Shown: positions 49,965 to 60,107 of the stretch, piece by piece
Position numbering within the stretch: position 1 is the first letter of the stretch
Layout of the letters: each line of letters opens with the position of its first letter
DNA from: Clostridium minihomine
Lineage (GTDB): Bacteria; Bacillota; Clostridia; Oscillospirales; Acutalibacteraceae
Direction: 5' to 3'
Length of the DNA: 64,000 nt
NCBI RefSeq assembly: GCF_900240385.1
Contig: NZ_OEQH01000003.1
Span: 62,001 to 126,000 of the forward strand
Made by a program: the position numbers and the translations under genes
Notes under the pieces: generated by a model
The model's input: the letters and a program-made list of their open reading frames with translations, nothing else
Told to the model about the DNA's origin: nothing
Databases searched by the model: none

Positions 49965-50318
49965 TCAAGATTTCCTCCTTCCTAAAAATATCATAAACAA
50001 ATGCCATACTGTCCTTGGTTTTGAGAAACGCAAATTGCACCAACATTGCCTGAGTGTTTTTATGTACGCTTGTGCAATGATTCGGTGCTCTCTCAGCAGA
50101 TAATTATCCTGATTTCGTAATTATAACACAGAATTCTTCTTGGTTATATAAATTTTCATCGTTTTTTGTCCTGCACCACAAACAGACAATCAGGGGAAAT
50201 CACTCTTTTGCCCTATCTTTAATCTGTGCGTTCTGTGCTTGGCAAATGCTGGATGTTTGTGATACAATAAAACTAAATTTTTTCATTGATCTGGGATAAA
50301 AAAATACGGGAGCCGGCT
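49965..50318. other. Divergent intergenic region with GT-gene promoter
   Basis: No gene supported. For the rightward gene, TTGGCA (50239-50244), 18 bases, TACAAT (50263-50268). The leftward promoter is not clear. Confidence 0.6.
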
Positions 50319-52103
50319 ATGCTAAAATCTTTTTTTAAACCTCGTTTTAAATTTCTGAGCGTGTTGCCTTATCTGGTCATTGCGGGAATGACCGTTTTGT
50401 TTTTGGTGCGTTCCGTGTTTGGGTTCGATTGGTCCGATGAAACCTATTATCTTGCTTTGCCCTATCGCTTCTCTTTGGGGGATCATCTGTTTGCCGATTC
50501 GTGGGATATTCATCAGACCGGGGCGCTTTTAATTGCCCCTGTTTTGTGGATGTACCGCCTTGTGGCGGGGGATATGACCGGCATCATTCTGTTTATGCGG
50601 ATCTTATATATCTGCGTGGATGCCTTGATTTCTCTTTTAATCTATCGGGCTTTGCTTCGGCTTTTTCAGCGCAGGATGCCGGCGCTTTTGTGTGCCGGAT
50701 TGTTTTTTTCCTTTACGCCCTTTGGAATCAACAATCTTTCTTATAATAGTATGGCATATTTATTTACTGCCGCGGCTGCCATGCTGCTCCTTTTCCTGTA
50801 CGGTACCACCTTTTCCGTGCGGGGTGCTTTTTGCCTGAGCATAGCAGCTGGGGTGCTTTTGGCTTTTTCCTGCATTGCCTATCCGTTTTTCATCATTATC
50901 GCACCGCTTTTTTTAATGACGCTGTTTGTGCTTCGCCCCTGTGTGAAGAAGGCGGAACAGGAAGAGGAGTCGCGGGTTCCTTTATTGGGGCTTTTTTGCG
51001 GAGGAGCGGCCACCCTCATTTTGGCCGCCGGATATGTGTTAGCTACATCGGGTTTTTGGGGTGTGGTGGATAATATCTTCTATCTATTTCAAGATCCGGA
51101 ACATCCCTATCAAAGTGTATGGGTAAAAACATCCCTATTCCTTCAAGACTATCAAATGATGGCGCTTCTTTCTCTTTTGGAAATTACGCTTTTGATTTTG
51201 ATTGTCCTTTCCCGGCAGCTGAAAACAGGATTGGATCTGGCCCCGGTGTTAGAGGTTATGATTTGGATCTGTATGCCGCTGAGTGTGATTATCAATGTGG
51301 GGATGGTGCTGATTCAATCAGAGGCCGATTTGCCTTTTACATCCAAGGTGAATTATATTCAGGCCTGTGCAGGGCTTTGGCCGTTGATTCTGACGGCTTA
51401 CCGACCCAGCCGGCGCAGCCGGATTGTGATTATGGTGTTGTATCTTCCGTCTTTGCTGATGAGTTGGGCGATTTATACCGCCAGCAATAACGGAATCACC
51501 GGGGCTTCGTTTATTTTGAATCTTTCCGTGCTGTCTTTGGTTTTGACCGCCTATGATTTTTATACGGCAGAACCGGATGCGCCCGTCATGAGGCAAAAAG
51601 TGCTCAAAACCCTTTGGGCTTCTTTTGCCAGTTCTTTGGTGCTGTTGGTTTTGTGCAACACAGCCATGCGGGCTCAGGCGGTGTATCGGGATGAGCCCAT
51701 TGTCTATTTGCGCACACAGCTGACCAGCGGCCCGGCCAAAGGCCTTTATACCACGCCGGCTGCTGCGGCGCGGTATGCGGGAATTGTGGCAGATATTGAG
51801 CAGGCCATGCCTCGGGGTGAAGAACGGGTGATGTTTAACGAACTGCTGCCTTTTGGCTATTTGTGCGGGCAGCAAAGGCCGGCGCCGCCTTCTCTTTGGC
51901 GTTCGGAACTGCCGTCCCGGCGGATCGACGACTATTTTGAAAAAAATCCGCAAAACCGCCCGGCGCTTTTATATGTGGTAAAAGCACCCTATGGACTGAA
52001 CAACGGAACCCAGCCGGTGACTCAGCGAACTGCCGAGCGAATTCTGGGCGGGCCGGTTGTTCTGAAAGAAACGGAATATTCTTACCAATTTACCAGAAAA
52101 TAA
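50319..52103 (+). CDS. Polytopic membrane protein, GT39/ArnT-like glycosyltransferase
   Basis: A 594-residue protein with about 12 hydrophobic segments. The first outer loop has FDWSDETYYLALPYRFSLGD, cited by DWSDETYY, the acidic motif seen in lipid-linked sugar transferases of the GT-C fold (PMT/ArnT type). The C-terminal soluble part is about 150 residues. It would transfer a sugar from a polyprenyl carrier to a cell-surface acceptor. ATG 50319 follows GGGAG. Acceptor and sugar unknown. Confidence 0.75.
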   Translation: MLKSFFKPRFKFLSVLPYLVIAGMTVLFLVRSVFGFDWSDETYYLALPYRFSLGDHLFADSWDIHQTGALLIAPVLWMYRLVAGDMTGIILFMRILYICVDALISLLIYRALLRLFQRRMPALLCAGLFFSFTPFGINNLSYNSMAYLFTAAAAMLLLFLYGTTFSVRGAFCLSIAAGVLLAFSCIAYPFFIIIAPLFLMTLFVLRPCVKKAEQEEESRVPLLGLFCGGAATLILAAGYVLATSGFWGVVDNIFYLFQDPEHPYQSVWVKTSLFLQDYQMMALLSLLEITLLILIVLSRQLKTGLDLAPVLEVMIWICMPLSVIINVGMVLIQSEADLPFTSKVNYIQACAGLWPLILTAYRPSRRSRIVIMVLYLPSLLMSWAIYTASNNGITGASFILNLSVLSLVLTAYDFYTAEPDAPVMRQKVLKTLWASFASSLVLLVLCNTAMRAQAVYRDEPIVYLRTQLTSGPAKGLYTTPAAAARYAGIVADIEQAMPRGEERVMFNELLPFGYLCGQQRPAPPSLWRSELPSRRIDDYFEKNPQNRPALLYVVKAPYGLNNGTQPVTQRTAERILGGPVVLKETEYSYQFTRK

Positions 52104-52146
52104 AGAAGAAACAGGACATCGATGGAGAATCAGAGGAGAAATCCGG

Positions 52147-52638
52147 ATGGACTTTTATCTGAACAGGCATACCGGAGCTGGCGAAATCTTGTTTGATGTG
52201 TTTGATACGGCTGGAACGCTGCTCTATACAGTAGAGGGCGAATGGGGCTCTTTTGGGGGCAAGCTGTATCTGCGCGACAGCTCCGGAACAGAATGTGCCA
52301 AAATTACTTGTGTGGGAATTCACGGGCTTTGTAAATACAGTGTGCATATCGAAGAAAAAGAGTGCTTGCGCGTGACTCAGAACATGGCATCTGAGCACAG
52401 CATCCGCCTGAGCAAAACCGAATGGAGCTTGCGGGGGGATTTATTAACCCGCTGCTTTGATGTGGTGGATGGGGAAGAGCAGGTGCGCATGACCCATGCG
52501 CCTTGTTGGACAGCCCGGGGTGACAGCTATGGAATTCAAGTGGAACGGCCGGAAGATGTGCCGGTTTGCCTGAGCCTTTCTGTGATTGTGGACAGCGCTG
52601 CTTTGTGCGGCCCGGGGTGCGTTGTACCGGCCAATTAA
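52147..52638 (+). CDS. LURP-one-related (YxjI-like) protein
   Basis: A 163-residue beta-rich protein with the repeated strand pattern of LURP-one/Tubby-like folds ([29 protein letters not shown], cited by [14 protein letters not shown] and LYLRDSSG). No signal or membrane segment. The cellular role of bacterial members is unknown. It starts at ATG 52147 after GAGGAGAAA, 43 bases after the GT39-like gene, so the two may be co-transcribed. Confidence 0.75.
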   Translation: MDFYLNRHTGAGEILFDVFDTAGTLLYTVEGEWGSFGGKLYLRDSSGTECAKITCVGIHGLCKYSVHIEEKECLRVTQNMASEHSIRLSKTEWSLRGDLLTRCFDVVDGEEQVRMTHAPCWTARGDSYGIQVERPEDVPVCLSLSVIVDSAALCGPGCVVPAN

Positions 52639-52641
52639 GGA

Positions 52642-52670
52642 TTGACAAAGGCAAAGCTCAATGGGATAAT
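52642..52670 (+). promoter_or_regulatory. Promoter of valS
   Basis: TTGACA (52642-52647), 17-base spacer, GATAAT (52665-52670). The leader of about 80 bases is too short for a T-box riboswitch. Confidence 0.7.
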
Positions 52671-52757
52671 ATTAGGAAGATAAAATCCAAACGCGCTGCC
52701 TGGGCAGTTATCTGCATCAGGCGGCAATTTGGTTTTGGAGATACAGGAGGAAAGAGA

Positions 52758-55391
52758 ATGGGCAAGGAGCTTGCAAAGACCTATGAGCCGCAGGAGGTTG
52801 AAGACAGAATTTATCAGTTCTGGCTTTCCGGCGGCTATTTTCACGCGGAGGTAGATCCGGAGAAAAAGCCTTATACAATTGTGATTCCGCCGCCGAATAT
52901 TACAGGCCAGCTTCACATGGGACATGCGCTGGATGAAACCCTTCAGGATATTTTGATCCGTTGGCGCAGAATGCAGGGTTATTCCGCGCTGTGGCTGCCG
53001 GGAACCGACCATGCTTCCATCGCCACAGAGGCGAAAATTGTAGAAGCAATGCGTAAAGAAGGCGTGACCAAAGAAGAGATTGGGCGCGAAGGATTCTTAG
53101 AGCGTGCCTGGGAATGGAAAGAAAAATACGGTGGCACGATTATCGGCCAGCTGAAAAAGCTGGGCTGCTCTTGCGATTGGGAGCGGGAACGCTTTACGCT
53201 GGACGAAGGCTGTTCCAAAGCTGTGAATGAAGTGTTTGTCCGCCTGTATGAAAAAGGATTGATTTACCGGGGAGAGCGCATTATCAACTGGTGCCCTTAC
53301 TGCCGCACCTCCATTTCGGACGCAGAGGTGGAATTCAGCGAGCACGAAGGCCATTTCTGGCATCTGCGTTATCTGTTGAGCGATGGCTCCGGCGAGATTC
53401 AGCTGGCCACCACCCGGCCCGAAACCATGCTGGGTGATACCGCTGTGGCGGTGCATCCCGATGATGAGCGTTACCGCCATCTGGTGGGCAAAACTTTGAT
53501 TTTGCCGTTGGTGGGCCGCGAGATTCCCATTGTGGCAGATACCTATGTGGAACCGGAATTCGGAACAGGCGTTGTGAAAATTACTCCTGCTCATGACCCC
53601 AACGACTTTGAGGTCGGTCTGCGTCATGATTTGCCCATTATCAATGTGATGGATGAAAGCGGCGTTATCAATGAAAACGGCGGTGCTTATCAGGGGCTGG
53701 ATCGGCTGGAAGCCAGAAAACAAATCGTAAAGGATTTGGAAGAACAGGGATTCCTTATTAAGGTGGAACCCATTAAGCATAATGTTGGCTCTTGCTATCG
53801 TTGCTCCACCACGGTGGAACCCCGTGTGTCCAAGCAGTGGTTTGTGAAAATGCAGCCTTTGGCGGAACCCGCCATCGATCGTGTACGGGAAGGCGAGGTT
53901 CAGTTTGTTCCCGAACGCTTTGAAAAAATCTATTATCACTGGATGGAAAACATCCGTGACTGGTGTATTTCCCGCCAGCTGTGGTGGGGCCACCGGATTC
54001 CTGCCTGGTACTGCGCTGATTGCGGCGATACCATTGTTGCAAAAGAAGATCCGGATGCTTGTCCGAAATGCGGCGGCCATCACCTGCATCAGGATCCGGA
54101 CTCGCTGGATACCTGGTTCTCTTCTGCTTTGTGGCCTTTCTCCACTTTGGGGTGGCCGGATCAGACCGAGGATTTGAAATATTTCTATCCCACCAATACG
54201 CTGGTTACCGGCTATGACATCATTTTCTTCTGGGTGGCTCGTATGATTTTTTCTGCCATCGAGCAGACCGATCAGGTTCCCTTTGATACGGTTCTGATTC
54301 ATGGTCTGGTGCGTGATGCACAGGGCAGAAAGATGTCCAAGTCTTTGGGCAACGGAATTGATCCGCTGGAAGTGATTGAGCAGATGGGCGCAGATGCTTT
54401 GCGCTTTACGCTGGCCACCGGCAACAGCCCGGGAAATGACATGCGTTTTTCGGATGACAAGGTAAGTGCCAGCCGGAACTTTGCCAATAAAATCTGGAAT
54501 GCAGCCCGATTTATCCGGATGAATATTGAAGAGCATGAAGTGGAAAATTGCCTGCCGGAGCATCTGACTCAGGCCGACCGCTGGATTGTGGGGACTTTCC
54601 ATCAGGTTGCCCGGGATATTACCGAGAATCTGGAGAAGTTTGAGCTGGGAATCGCGGTTCAAAAGCTTTACGATTTCTTGTGGGACGATTTTTGCGACTG
54701 GTATATTGAAATCGCGAAAATTCGTATGCAGGGCGAGGACGAAGCCACCGCACAAAGCGCCCGTCAGGTGCTGGTGTGGGTCATGTCCAACACATTAAAA
54801 CTGCTGCACCCCTTTATGCCTTTTATTACCGAAGAAATCTGGCAGTCTTTGCCCCATGAAGGGGAATCCATCATGGTGTCTAAATGGCCGGAATACGATG
54901 CGGCTTTGGCTTTTGAAGCAGATCGACAGGAAATGCACCGTGTGATGGATGCCATTCGTGCGGTGCGTAACCGCCGTTCTGAAATGAATGTGCCGCCGTC
55001 ACGCCGTGCCCACTTGTCGGTGGCAGTAACCGGACAGGCTGCAGATACCTTCCGCCAGAACAGTGATATTATCACCCGTTTGGCTTATGCCAGTGAGGTG
55101 GAAATTGCGGATTCCTGGAATCTGCCGGATGCTGTGACGATTGTCACAGACACTGCTACGCTGTATATTCCCACCGATGATTTGGTGGATAAAAAAGCGG
55201 AGCTGGCAAGGCTGCAAAAAGAACTGGAGTCTGCCGAGAAACAGTTGGTTTCTGCGGAAAGCAAACTGAAAAATGAAACCTTCCTGTCCAAAGCGCCTGA
55301 AAACGTGGTGGACGGAGTCCGCAAAAATGCGGAAAAACTTGCAGAAAAAGTTGCGGGTATCAAGTCCGCAATGGAAAGTCTTTTAAAGTAA
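52758..55391 (+). CDS. valS: Valyl-tRNA synthetase
   Basis: An 877-residue class-I synthetase. ATP motifs are HMGHAL (HIGH type, near residue 53) and KMSKS (near 525). The editing domain ([10 protein letters not shown]), the anticodon-binding domain and the C-terminal coiled coil ([19 protein letters not shown], about 815-875) are all present. Valine-specific features include [14 protein letters not shown] 52758 follows AGGAGGAAAGAG; longer upstream frames overlap the previous gene. Unlike many Firmicute valS genes, no T-box is visible. Confidence 0.96.
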   Translation: MGKELAKTYEPQEVEDRIYQFWLSGGYFHAEVDPEKKPYTIVIPPPNITGQLHMGHALDETLQDILIRWRRMQGYSALWLPGTDHASIATEAKIVEAMRKEGVTKEEIGREGFLERAWEWKEKYGGTIIGQLKKLGCSCDWERERFTLDEGCSKAVNEVFVRLYEKGLIYRGERIINWCPYCRTSISDAEVEFSEHEGHFWHLRYLLSDGSGEIQLATTRPETMLGDTAVAVHPDDERYRHLVGKTLILPLVGREIPIVADTYVEPEFGTGVVKITPAHDPNDFEVGLRHDLPIINVMDESGVINENGGAYQGLDRLEARKQIVKDLEEQGFLIKVEPIKHNVGSCYRCSTTVEPRVSKQWFVKMQPLAEPAIDRVREGEVQFVPERFEKIYYHWMENIRDWCISRQLWWGHRIPAWYCADCGDTIVAKEDPDACPKCGGHHLHQDPDSLDTWFSSALWPFSTLGWPDQTEDLKYFYPTNTLVTGYDIIFFWVARMIFSAIEQTDQVPFDTVLIHGLVRDAQGRKMSKSLGNGIDPLEVIEQMGADALRFTLATGNSPGNDMRFSDDKVSASRNFANKIWNAARFIRMNIEEHEVENCLPEHLTQADRWIVGTFHQVARDITENLEKFELGIAVQKLYDFLWDDFCDWYIEIAKIRMQGEDEATAQSARQVLVWVMSNTLKLLHPFMPFITEEIWQSLPHEGESIMVSKWPEYDAALAFEADRQEMHRVMDAIRAVRNRRSEMNVPPSRRAHLSVAVTGQAADTFRQNSDIITRLAYASEVEIADSWNLPDAVTIVTDTATLYIPTDDLVDKKAELARLQKELESAEKQLVSAESKLKNETFLSKAPENVVDGVRKNAEKLAEKVAGIKSAMESLLK

Positions 55392-55404
55392 ATCTGGACG
55401 GGAA

Positions 55405-55445
55405 GAAGCCGCCTGCGTGTTCTGACGGCAGGCGGCTTCTTTTTC
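55405..55445 (+). terminator. Terminator of valS
   Basis: GAAGCCGCCTGC / GCAGGCGGCTTC with an 11-base loop and TTTTT. Confidence 0.85.
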
Positions 55446-55476
55446 TGGATCGCTCAATTCGGAAAGGGGCAACGGT

Positions 55477-56778
55477 ATGACATATCAAGAAGCGTTACAA
55501 GAAATCTCCTCTTTGCTTCGGTTCGGCATGAAGCCCGGGCTGGAAAGAATTCAAAAGCTTTTGGATCGAATGGGAAATCCCCAGGATAGACTTCGCTTTG
55601 TTCATGTGGCCGGAACCAACGGAAAAGGCTCCACCTGTGCGCTGCTTTCTTCTGTGCTGACGGCCGCGGGATACCGCACAGGCCTTTATATCTCCCCGTA
55701 TATTCTGGAATTCCGGGAGCGGATGCAGATAAACGGAGAAATGATTCCCAAAGAGGACTTAGCTCGCCTGACCGAACAGGTTCTTCCGCTGGTGAAACAG
55801 CTGGAACAGGAAGGGGAGCCCTTGACCGAATTTGAATTCATCACGGCGCTGGCGATGGAGTGGTTTGCCCAAAGCGGATGTGATGTGGTGGTGCTGGAAG
55901 TTGGCCTTGGCGGTCGCTTTGACGCCACCAATATCATTAAAACGCCGCTGGTTTCGGTAATTGCGGCGGTTTCTCTGGATCATACCGGGGTGTTGGGGGA
56001 TACGGTGGAACAAATTGCCTTTGAAAAAGCAGGGATTATCAAAGATGGGGGCGACACTGTGGTGTTCCCCCGGCAGGAACCCGGCGCGATGGAGGTGATT
56101 CGGCAGGCGGCTCAACAGCGGCACAACCGCTTGAAACTCGGCCAGCCGGAAGCCTTAGAGCCGGTTTCTTCCGACTTGTTGGGCACCCAGTTTCAGTATC
56201 GGGGAACCCCCATGCAGATGCCGCTGATTGGGAAACATCAGGTGCAGAATGCTTCTACGGTATTGGCGGCATTGGAGTTTTTGCAGGAAAAAGGCTTTCA
56301 GCTTTCTCAAGAGGCGATTGCGGACGGATTTTCCCGTGTGCATTTTCCCGCCCGGCTGGAACTTCTTTCTCAAAAACCGGTGTTTTTGCTGGACGGCGCC
56401 CATAACCCCAATGGGACAGAGGCTTTAGCGGCTGCCTTGCGGCAATATCTGCCGGCAAAGAAAATCACTGCCGTGATGGGGATGCTGGCGGATAAAGACA
56501 CCACGGCAGCTATCGGGCATTTAAAAGGCTTGTTTGATCAAGTGTATACGCTGACCCCCGATAATCCCCGGGCTATGGATGCCCCTGCCTTAGCGGACTT
56601 GTGGAAGGGCCTTGGGGCTTCTGCCCAGGCTGCCGATACGCCGCGCCAGGCGGTAGAAATGGCGTTGGCCCATGCAGGGGACGAGGGTGCAGTGGTTGTG
56701 TGCGGTTCTCTTTATTTGGCGGCGCAGGTAAGACCTATTGCCATAGAAATTTTGCAATCTCAAAGCCCGTCCGCATAA
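55477..56778 (+). CDS. folC: Folylpolyglutamate synthase / dihydrofolate synthase
   Basis: A 433-residue Mur-ligase-family enzyme adding glutamate to (dihydro)folate or dihydropteroate. It has the P-loop VAGTNGKGSTCALL, LYISPYILEFRERMQ, DHTGVLG and LLDGAHNPNG. Start ATG 55477 follows AAAGGGG. Gene order valS-folC is common in Firmicutes, here split by a terminator. Confidence 0.95.
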   Translation: MTYQEALQEISSLLRFGMKPGLERIQKLLDRMGNPQDRLRFVHVAGTNGKGSTCALLSSVLTAAGYRTGLYISPYILEFRERMQINGEMIPKEDLARLTEQVLPLVKQLEQEGEPLTEFEFITALAMEWFAQSGCDVVVLEVGLGGRFDATNIIKTPLVSVIAAVSLDHTGVLGDTVEQIAFEKAGIIKDGGDTVVFPRQEPGAMEVIRQAAQQRHNRLKLGQPEALEPVSSDLLGTQFQYRGTPMQMPLIGKHQVQNASTVLAALEFLQEKGFQLSQEAIADGFSRVHFPARLELLSQKPVFLLDGAHNPNGTEALAAALRQYLPAKKITAVMGMLADKDTTAAIGHLKGLFDQVYTLTPDNPRAMDAPALADLWKGLGASAQAADTPRQAVEMALAHAGDEGAVVVCGSLYLAAQVRPIAIEILQSQSPSA

Positions 56779-56795
56779 TTCGAGTAAAATTTTAC

Positions 56796-56832
56796 CAAAA
56801 ATCCTCTATTCTATAGGATAGAGGATTTTTTT
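56796..56832 (+). terminator. Terminator of folC
   Basis: AAAATCCTCTAT / ATAGAGGATTTT with a short loop and seven Ts. Confidence 0.85.
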
Positions 56833-57024
56833 ATTTTTCAGTTGTGTTTTTTATGGATAAGCAGGATGGAATCATTGCTTTTTACTGCGAATTTTCTTTC
56901 CTATTTCTTTGCAAAAGGTATTATTTTGTCAAATTTTTTAGAATTGATTGCATAAATACGTTCATATGGAAAAAACTAACAGGGAACAATTGCATAACCA
57001 AATTATCATCCGGGAGGAAGAGGA

Positions 57025-57363
57025 ATGAATGATGTCAGGCTAATTCTAAAAGAAGGGACGCTGACCGCCTTGCTCAGCGGAGAAATTGATCACCATACGG
57101 CCAAGGCAATTCGGGAATCCATCGACGAAACGGCGGGAAAAACAAAACCAAAGGACTTGATTCTGGATTTTTCTAAAGTGCAGTTTATGGATAGCTCCGG
57201 CGTGGGGTTGATTATGGGGCGCTATCGACTGATGCAGGTGCTGGGCGGCTCTGTAACCATCGCTAATTTGCCCCCCAAGGTGGAAAAGGTTGTTTCCATG
57301 GCGGGGCTGGACAAGCTTGTAAAATTTGAAAAAGGAGTGGTATACCGTGAAGCCGATGAATGA
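57025..57363 (+). CDS. spoIIAA: Anti-sigma F factor antagonist
   Basis: A 112-residue STAS-domain protein with the phosphorylatable Ser in FMDSSGVGLIMGRY (near residue 58). Unphosphorylated it binds SpoIIAB and frees sigma F in the forespore. ATG 57025 follows GGGAGGAAGAGG. First gene of the spoIIA operon; its end overlaps spoIIAB by 17 bases. Confidence 0.95.
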   Translation: MNDVRLILKEGTLTALLSGEIDHHTAKAIRESIDETAGKTKPKDLILDFSKVQFMDSSGVGLIMGRYRLMQVLGGSVTIANLPPKVEKVVSMAGLDKLVKFEKGVVYREADE

Positions 57364-57793
57364 AATGAACATTTCTTTCCTCAGCTGCTCCGCCAACGAG
57401 GGCTTTGCAAGGGCGGTCGTCGCGGCGTTTGTGGCGCAGCTGGATCCAACCATCGATGAGCTATCCGATATCAAAACAGCGGTTTCGGAGGCGGTGACGA
57501 ATTGTATTGTGCATGCGTACCGCGATATGCTGGGCACGATTTACATATCGGCAAAGCTGTATGAAGACGGCAGCATACAAATCCGAATTCGAGACAAAGG
57601 GTGCGGAATTGAGGACGTGGAAAAAGCCCGTGAGCCTTTGTTTACAACAGCAGAGGGGGAAGAGCGGGCCGGGCTGGGCTTTGCGGTGATGGAAAGCTTT
57701 ATGGATTCCGTTGGGGTGCTGTCCAGAGTAAAAAAGGGTACCACTGTTACACTGAAGAAGAGGCTGGCCCGCAGAAGGGCCTCAAATGGCTGA
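57347..57793 (+). CDS. spoIIAB: Anti-sigma F factor / serine kinase
   Basis: A 148-residue GHKL-type kinase that holds sigma F inactive and phosphorylates SpoIIAA. ATP-site motifs: AVSEAVTNCIVHAY (N-box), RDKGCGI and GLGFAVMESFMDSV. GTG 57347 follows AAAGGAGTGG; starting there gives KPMNEMNIS, the expected family N-terminus. Overlaps both neighbours, so translation of the operon is tightly coupled. Confidence 0.95.
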   Translation: MKPMNEMNISFLSCSANEGFARAVVAAFVAQLDPTIDELSDIKTAVSEAVTNCIVHAYRDMLGTIYISAKLYEDGSIQIRIRDKGCGIEDVEKAREPLFTTAEGEERAGLGFAVMESFMDSVGVLSRVKKGTTVTLKKRLARRRASNG

Positions 57794-58442
57794 CCGGGAT
57801 CGCATGATCAGCGAAAACATCGGTCTGGTGCATGCTTGTGCCAAGCGATTTAAATCCCGGGGCGTGGAATACGAAGATCTGTTCCAGGCTGGATGTATGG
57901 GGCTGGTCAAGGCGGTGGATCATTTTGAGGAAGAGCGCGGCCTGCGCTTTTCCACCTATGCGGTGCCGGTCATATTGGGGGAAATGCGCCGTCTGTTCCG
58001 CGACGGGGGCAGCGTAAAGGTAGGGCGGTCCTTAAAAGAACTTTCCCTCAAGGCGACCCGAGCCACTGCGGAATTCAGCAAAGAACACGGGCGTACCCCC
58101 ACCATTGGGGAGTTGGCGGCGGTTTTGGGCGTGGAAATTACCGAAGCGGCTCAGGCGGTCAACGCCGGGCAGCACCCACTTTCCTTAACGGCTTCTGACG
58201 ATGAGGGCGGGGGACAAATTGATGTGCCTGTGGATGCTCCGGACGAAAAAATTTCGGAGATTTTATCTCTTCAGCAGGTGATTCGGGAATTAGAACCCAA
58301 AGATCGCAGCATTATTGTGTATCGGTATTTTAAAAGTCAAACCCAGCAGCAGACTGCAGATGCTCTGGGAATGACGCAGGTTCAGGTTTCACGAAGGGAG
58401 AAGGTGATACTAAAAGGTTTACGGGACAAGCTTTCGGAATAG
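57786..58442 (+). CDS. sigF: RNA polymerase sigma-F factor
   Basis: A 218-residue sporulation sigma factor. Region 2 (NIGLVHACAKRFKSRGVEYEDLFQAGCMGLVKAVDHF, cited by EDLFQAGCMGL), FSTYAVPVILGEMRR, region 3 and the region-4 helix-turn-helix (QQQTADALGMTQVQVSRRE) are intact. It directs early forespore transcription. It overlaps spoIIAB by eight bases. A strong terminator follows, so no spoVA genes are attached here. Confidence 0.95.
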   Translation: MADRDRMISENIGLVHACAKRFKSRGVEYEDLFQAGCMGLVKAVDHFEEERGLRFSTYAVPVILGEMRRLFRDGGSVKVGRSLKELSLKATRATAEFSKEHGRTPTIGELAAVLGVEITEAAQAVNAGQHPLSLTASDDEGGGQIDVPVDAPDEKISEILSLQQVIRELEPKDRSIIVYRYFKSQTQQQTADALGMTQVQVSRREKVILKGLRDKLSE

Positions 58443-58466
58443 AACATGGTGTAAATTGAGTCAACA

Positions 58467-58513
58467 TAAAAATCCCACCCGTTGCGGCATTGCCGTGGCG
58501 GGTGGGATTTTTA
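58467..58513. terminator. Bidirectional terminator after sigF
   Basis: AAAAATCCCACCCG / CGGGTGGGATTTTT with a 17-base interior that itself contains GCGGCA/TGCCGT pairing. Confidence 0.88.
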
Positions 58514-58545
58514 TGTTTTATCGGGATCCCTGTGCCGTGATTTTC

Positions 58546-59217
58546 TTACCGTCCATAATACTTTTGAAGGACCTCTTTGTAAATAGAACGATAAACAGAA
58601 GCGTCGCGATCCGCCAGATTCAGCTCTTGGTTCGAGAGAGCCTCCACGCCGGGGGAACGGATGATTTCTTGATGACCGGCCTGTTCCAGTGTGAGGGGAT
58701 ACCGACCGTTCTCATAGATGGTAGGGGCATAGACAGTCTCATCACCCAATTGCATGTCATTCAGAAAAAAGAGATACTCTTTGCCGATTTCAGAAGGCAT
58801 GTAATTTGAGGTGATCACCAATTGTTCCGCTCCCTGGGTTTCTTTTATGTAATAGGGTTCACAAAGTTTGAGGGTATCTTCTGTGCGGAAGGAACCCTTC
58901 CATACTTTTGAAATCTTTAAGGAGGAAACAGTGTACTGAAAATGGGGAATAGAACGTTTACTCAGCCCAGCCGATCTTTGCTGGGCGTCATCTGTCAGTT
59001 GGCCTTGCACGATGATTTTAGAATGTTTTTCTAATTCTGCCAGTGTTTCTGGACAGAACGCCAAGAGGGGATCAATGGTACGGGATCGATCCATATCGTA
59101 ATAAGGGTAAGGATAGCTTGCCGCTGACAGGCTTTCGAAAGAATCTGGTTCGGAAGAATAAGAAAAAAGATTGAAGGTCATTGCCAAAAGGAGCAAGAGG
59201 TGTGCTGCTTTTGCCAT
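58546..59217 (-). CDS. Exported protein of unknown family
   Basis: A 223-residue protein with an N-terminal signal sequence (MAKAAHLLLLLAMTFNLFS) and no further membrane segment, so probably secreted or membrane-tethered. No lipobox Cys. The body has a regular beta pattern (IIVQGQLTDD, TVSSLKISKVWKGSF, YLFFLND) reminiscent of small outer-face domains, but no family is recognised. Convergent with the spoIIA operon. Confidence 0.75.
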   Translation of the reverse strand: MAKAAHLLLLLAMTFNLFSYSSEPDSFESLSAASYPYPYYDMDRSRTIDPLLAFCPETLAELEKHSKIIVQGQLTDDAQQRSAGLSKRSIPHFQYTVSSLKISKVWKGSFRTEDTLKLCEPYYIKETQGAEQLVITSNYMPSEIGKEYLFFLNDMQLGDETVYAPTIYENGRYPLTLEQAGHQEIIRSPGVEALSNQELNLADRDASVYRSIYKEVLQKYYGR

Positions 59218-59605
59218 AGTGCCGCTTCCTTTCTTTGTTTTGTGGTGGGGTTAGGAAAAAGCTGAAATGAGTTTGTCTCATGCGTTTTTTCCTCTATTCA
59301 TTTATGAAGTAGAAGAGAATTAATTATCAAAGAAGCACTTTCGACTTATTATACTGGTTTTTTGACAGATAGTCTGCTGTTTTATCGAACAAAAAATAAT
59401 TTAACGGAATGATTTTGAATTTCCTTTCCAGCAAGATCGAAGAAGATAAAGCGTGGATGCACTCTTTTGCCTATAATTAAAAATGGATATTATTATTAAT
59501 AAGTGTCGGGAATTAGCGAAATTTCTGGCAATTAGTAAATATTGTAAGAAATGGCACTGAAAAAACGTATTGCTTTTTTAACTCTAATCCGCTATAATTT
59601 ATTCA
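59218..59605. other. Upstream region of mraZ with promoter
   Basis: No gene seen. TTGCTT (59570-59575), 17-base spacer, TATAAT (59593-59598) is the predicted promoter of the division and cell-wall cluster. The left part is AT-rich leader of the exported-protein gene. Confidence 0.75.
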
Positions 59606-59645
59606 AAAGTGGTGAAAGGTGGAGGGAAGTAGCATAAAGTGGATT
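59606..59645 (+). promoter_or_regulatory. MraZ operator: four 10-bp direct repeats
   Basis: AAAGTGGTGA, AAGGTGGAGG, GAAGTAGCAT and AAAGTGGATT follow each other at exact 10-base spacing, starting eight bases after the -10 box. MraZ is known to bind short G-rich repeats with one-helical-turn periodicity, AAAGTG-type in mollicutes. The array covers the transcription start region and the likely ribosome site, so it fits autorepression of mraZ and the downstream cluster. Confidence 0.75.
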
Positions 59646-59673
59646 GCCATATGCTTTTCCCGAACAAGCCGTT

Positions 59674-60093
59674 ATGTTGATTGGAGAATACCAACATAAT
59701 ATTGATCCAAAAGGCCGTGTGATTATACCTGCTAAATTCCGTGAGGATTTAGGCGAACGGTTTTACATCACAAAGGGTTTGGACGGCTGCCTTTTTGTCC
59801 TTTCTGACGAGGAATGGGCCCGTTTGCAGGAAAAGATCCGGCAAATGCCAATTTCCAAATCAAGGGGCCTTCAGCGCTTTTTCTTTTCCGGCGCGGCAGA
59901 GGTTGAGCCGGACAAGCAGGGCAGAGTCCTGATTCCCCAGCAGCTGCGGGATTACGCACAAATCCAAAAGGATGTGGCGGTAATCGGCGCTTCCAGCCGG
60001 GCAGAAATTTGGGATGCGGCCCGTTGGGCAGAATTTAATTCCGGCCTGACAGAAGAAAGCATCGCGGAAGCGATGGATTTGCTCGAATTATAA
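59674..60093 (+). CDS. mraZ: Transcriptional regulator MraZ
   Basis: A 139-residue protein with two AbrB-like swapped-hairpin halves: MLIGEYQHNIDPKGRVIIPAKFRE at the start (cited by GEYQHNIDPKGR) and EVEPDKQGRVLIPQQLRDYA in the second half, each with the DxxGR-type core. ATG 59674 gives the family N-terminus but has no ribosome site; TTG 59644 would add ten residues and is 19 bases after GGAGGG. Which start is used is open. It heads the division and cell-wall cluster and likely represses it. Confidence 0.93.
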   Translation: MLIGEYQHNIDPKGRVIIPAKFREDLGERFYITKGLDGCLFVLSDEEWARLQEKIRQMPISKSRGLQRFFFSGAAEVEPDKQGRVLIPQQLRDYAQIQKDVAVIGASSRAEIWDAARWAEFNSGLTEESIAEAMDLLEL

Positions 60094-60107
60094 GGCGGTG
60101 ACGGTCT

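Noticed and set aside
53097-54755. 552-codon minus-strand frame inside valS
   Set aside because: Shadow of the highly conserved synthetase; composition is an antisense artefact.
56914-56944. Sigma-H promoter for the spoIIA operon
   Set aside because: AAAGGTATT and AGAAT resemble sigma-H -35 and -10 elements, but the spacing is about three bases too long; suggestive only.
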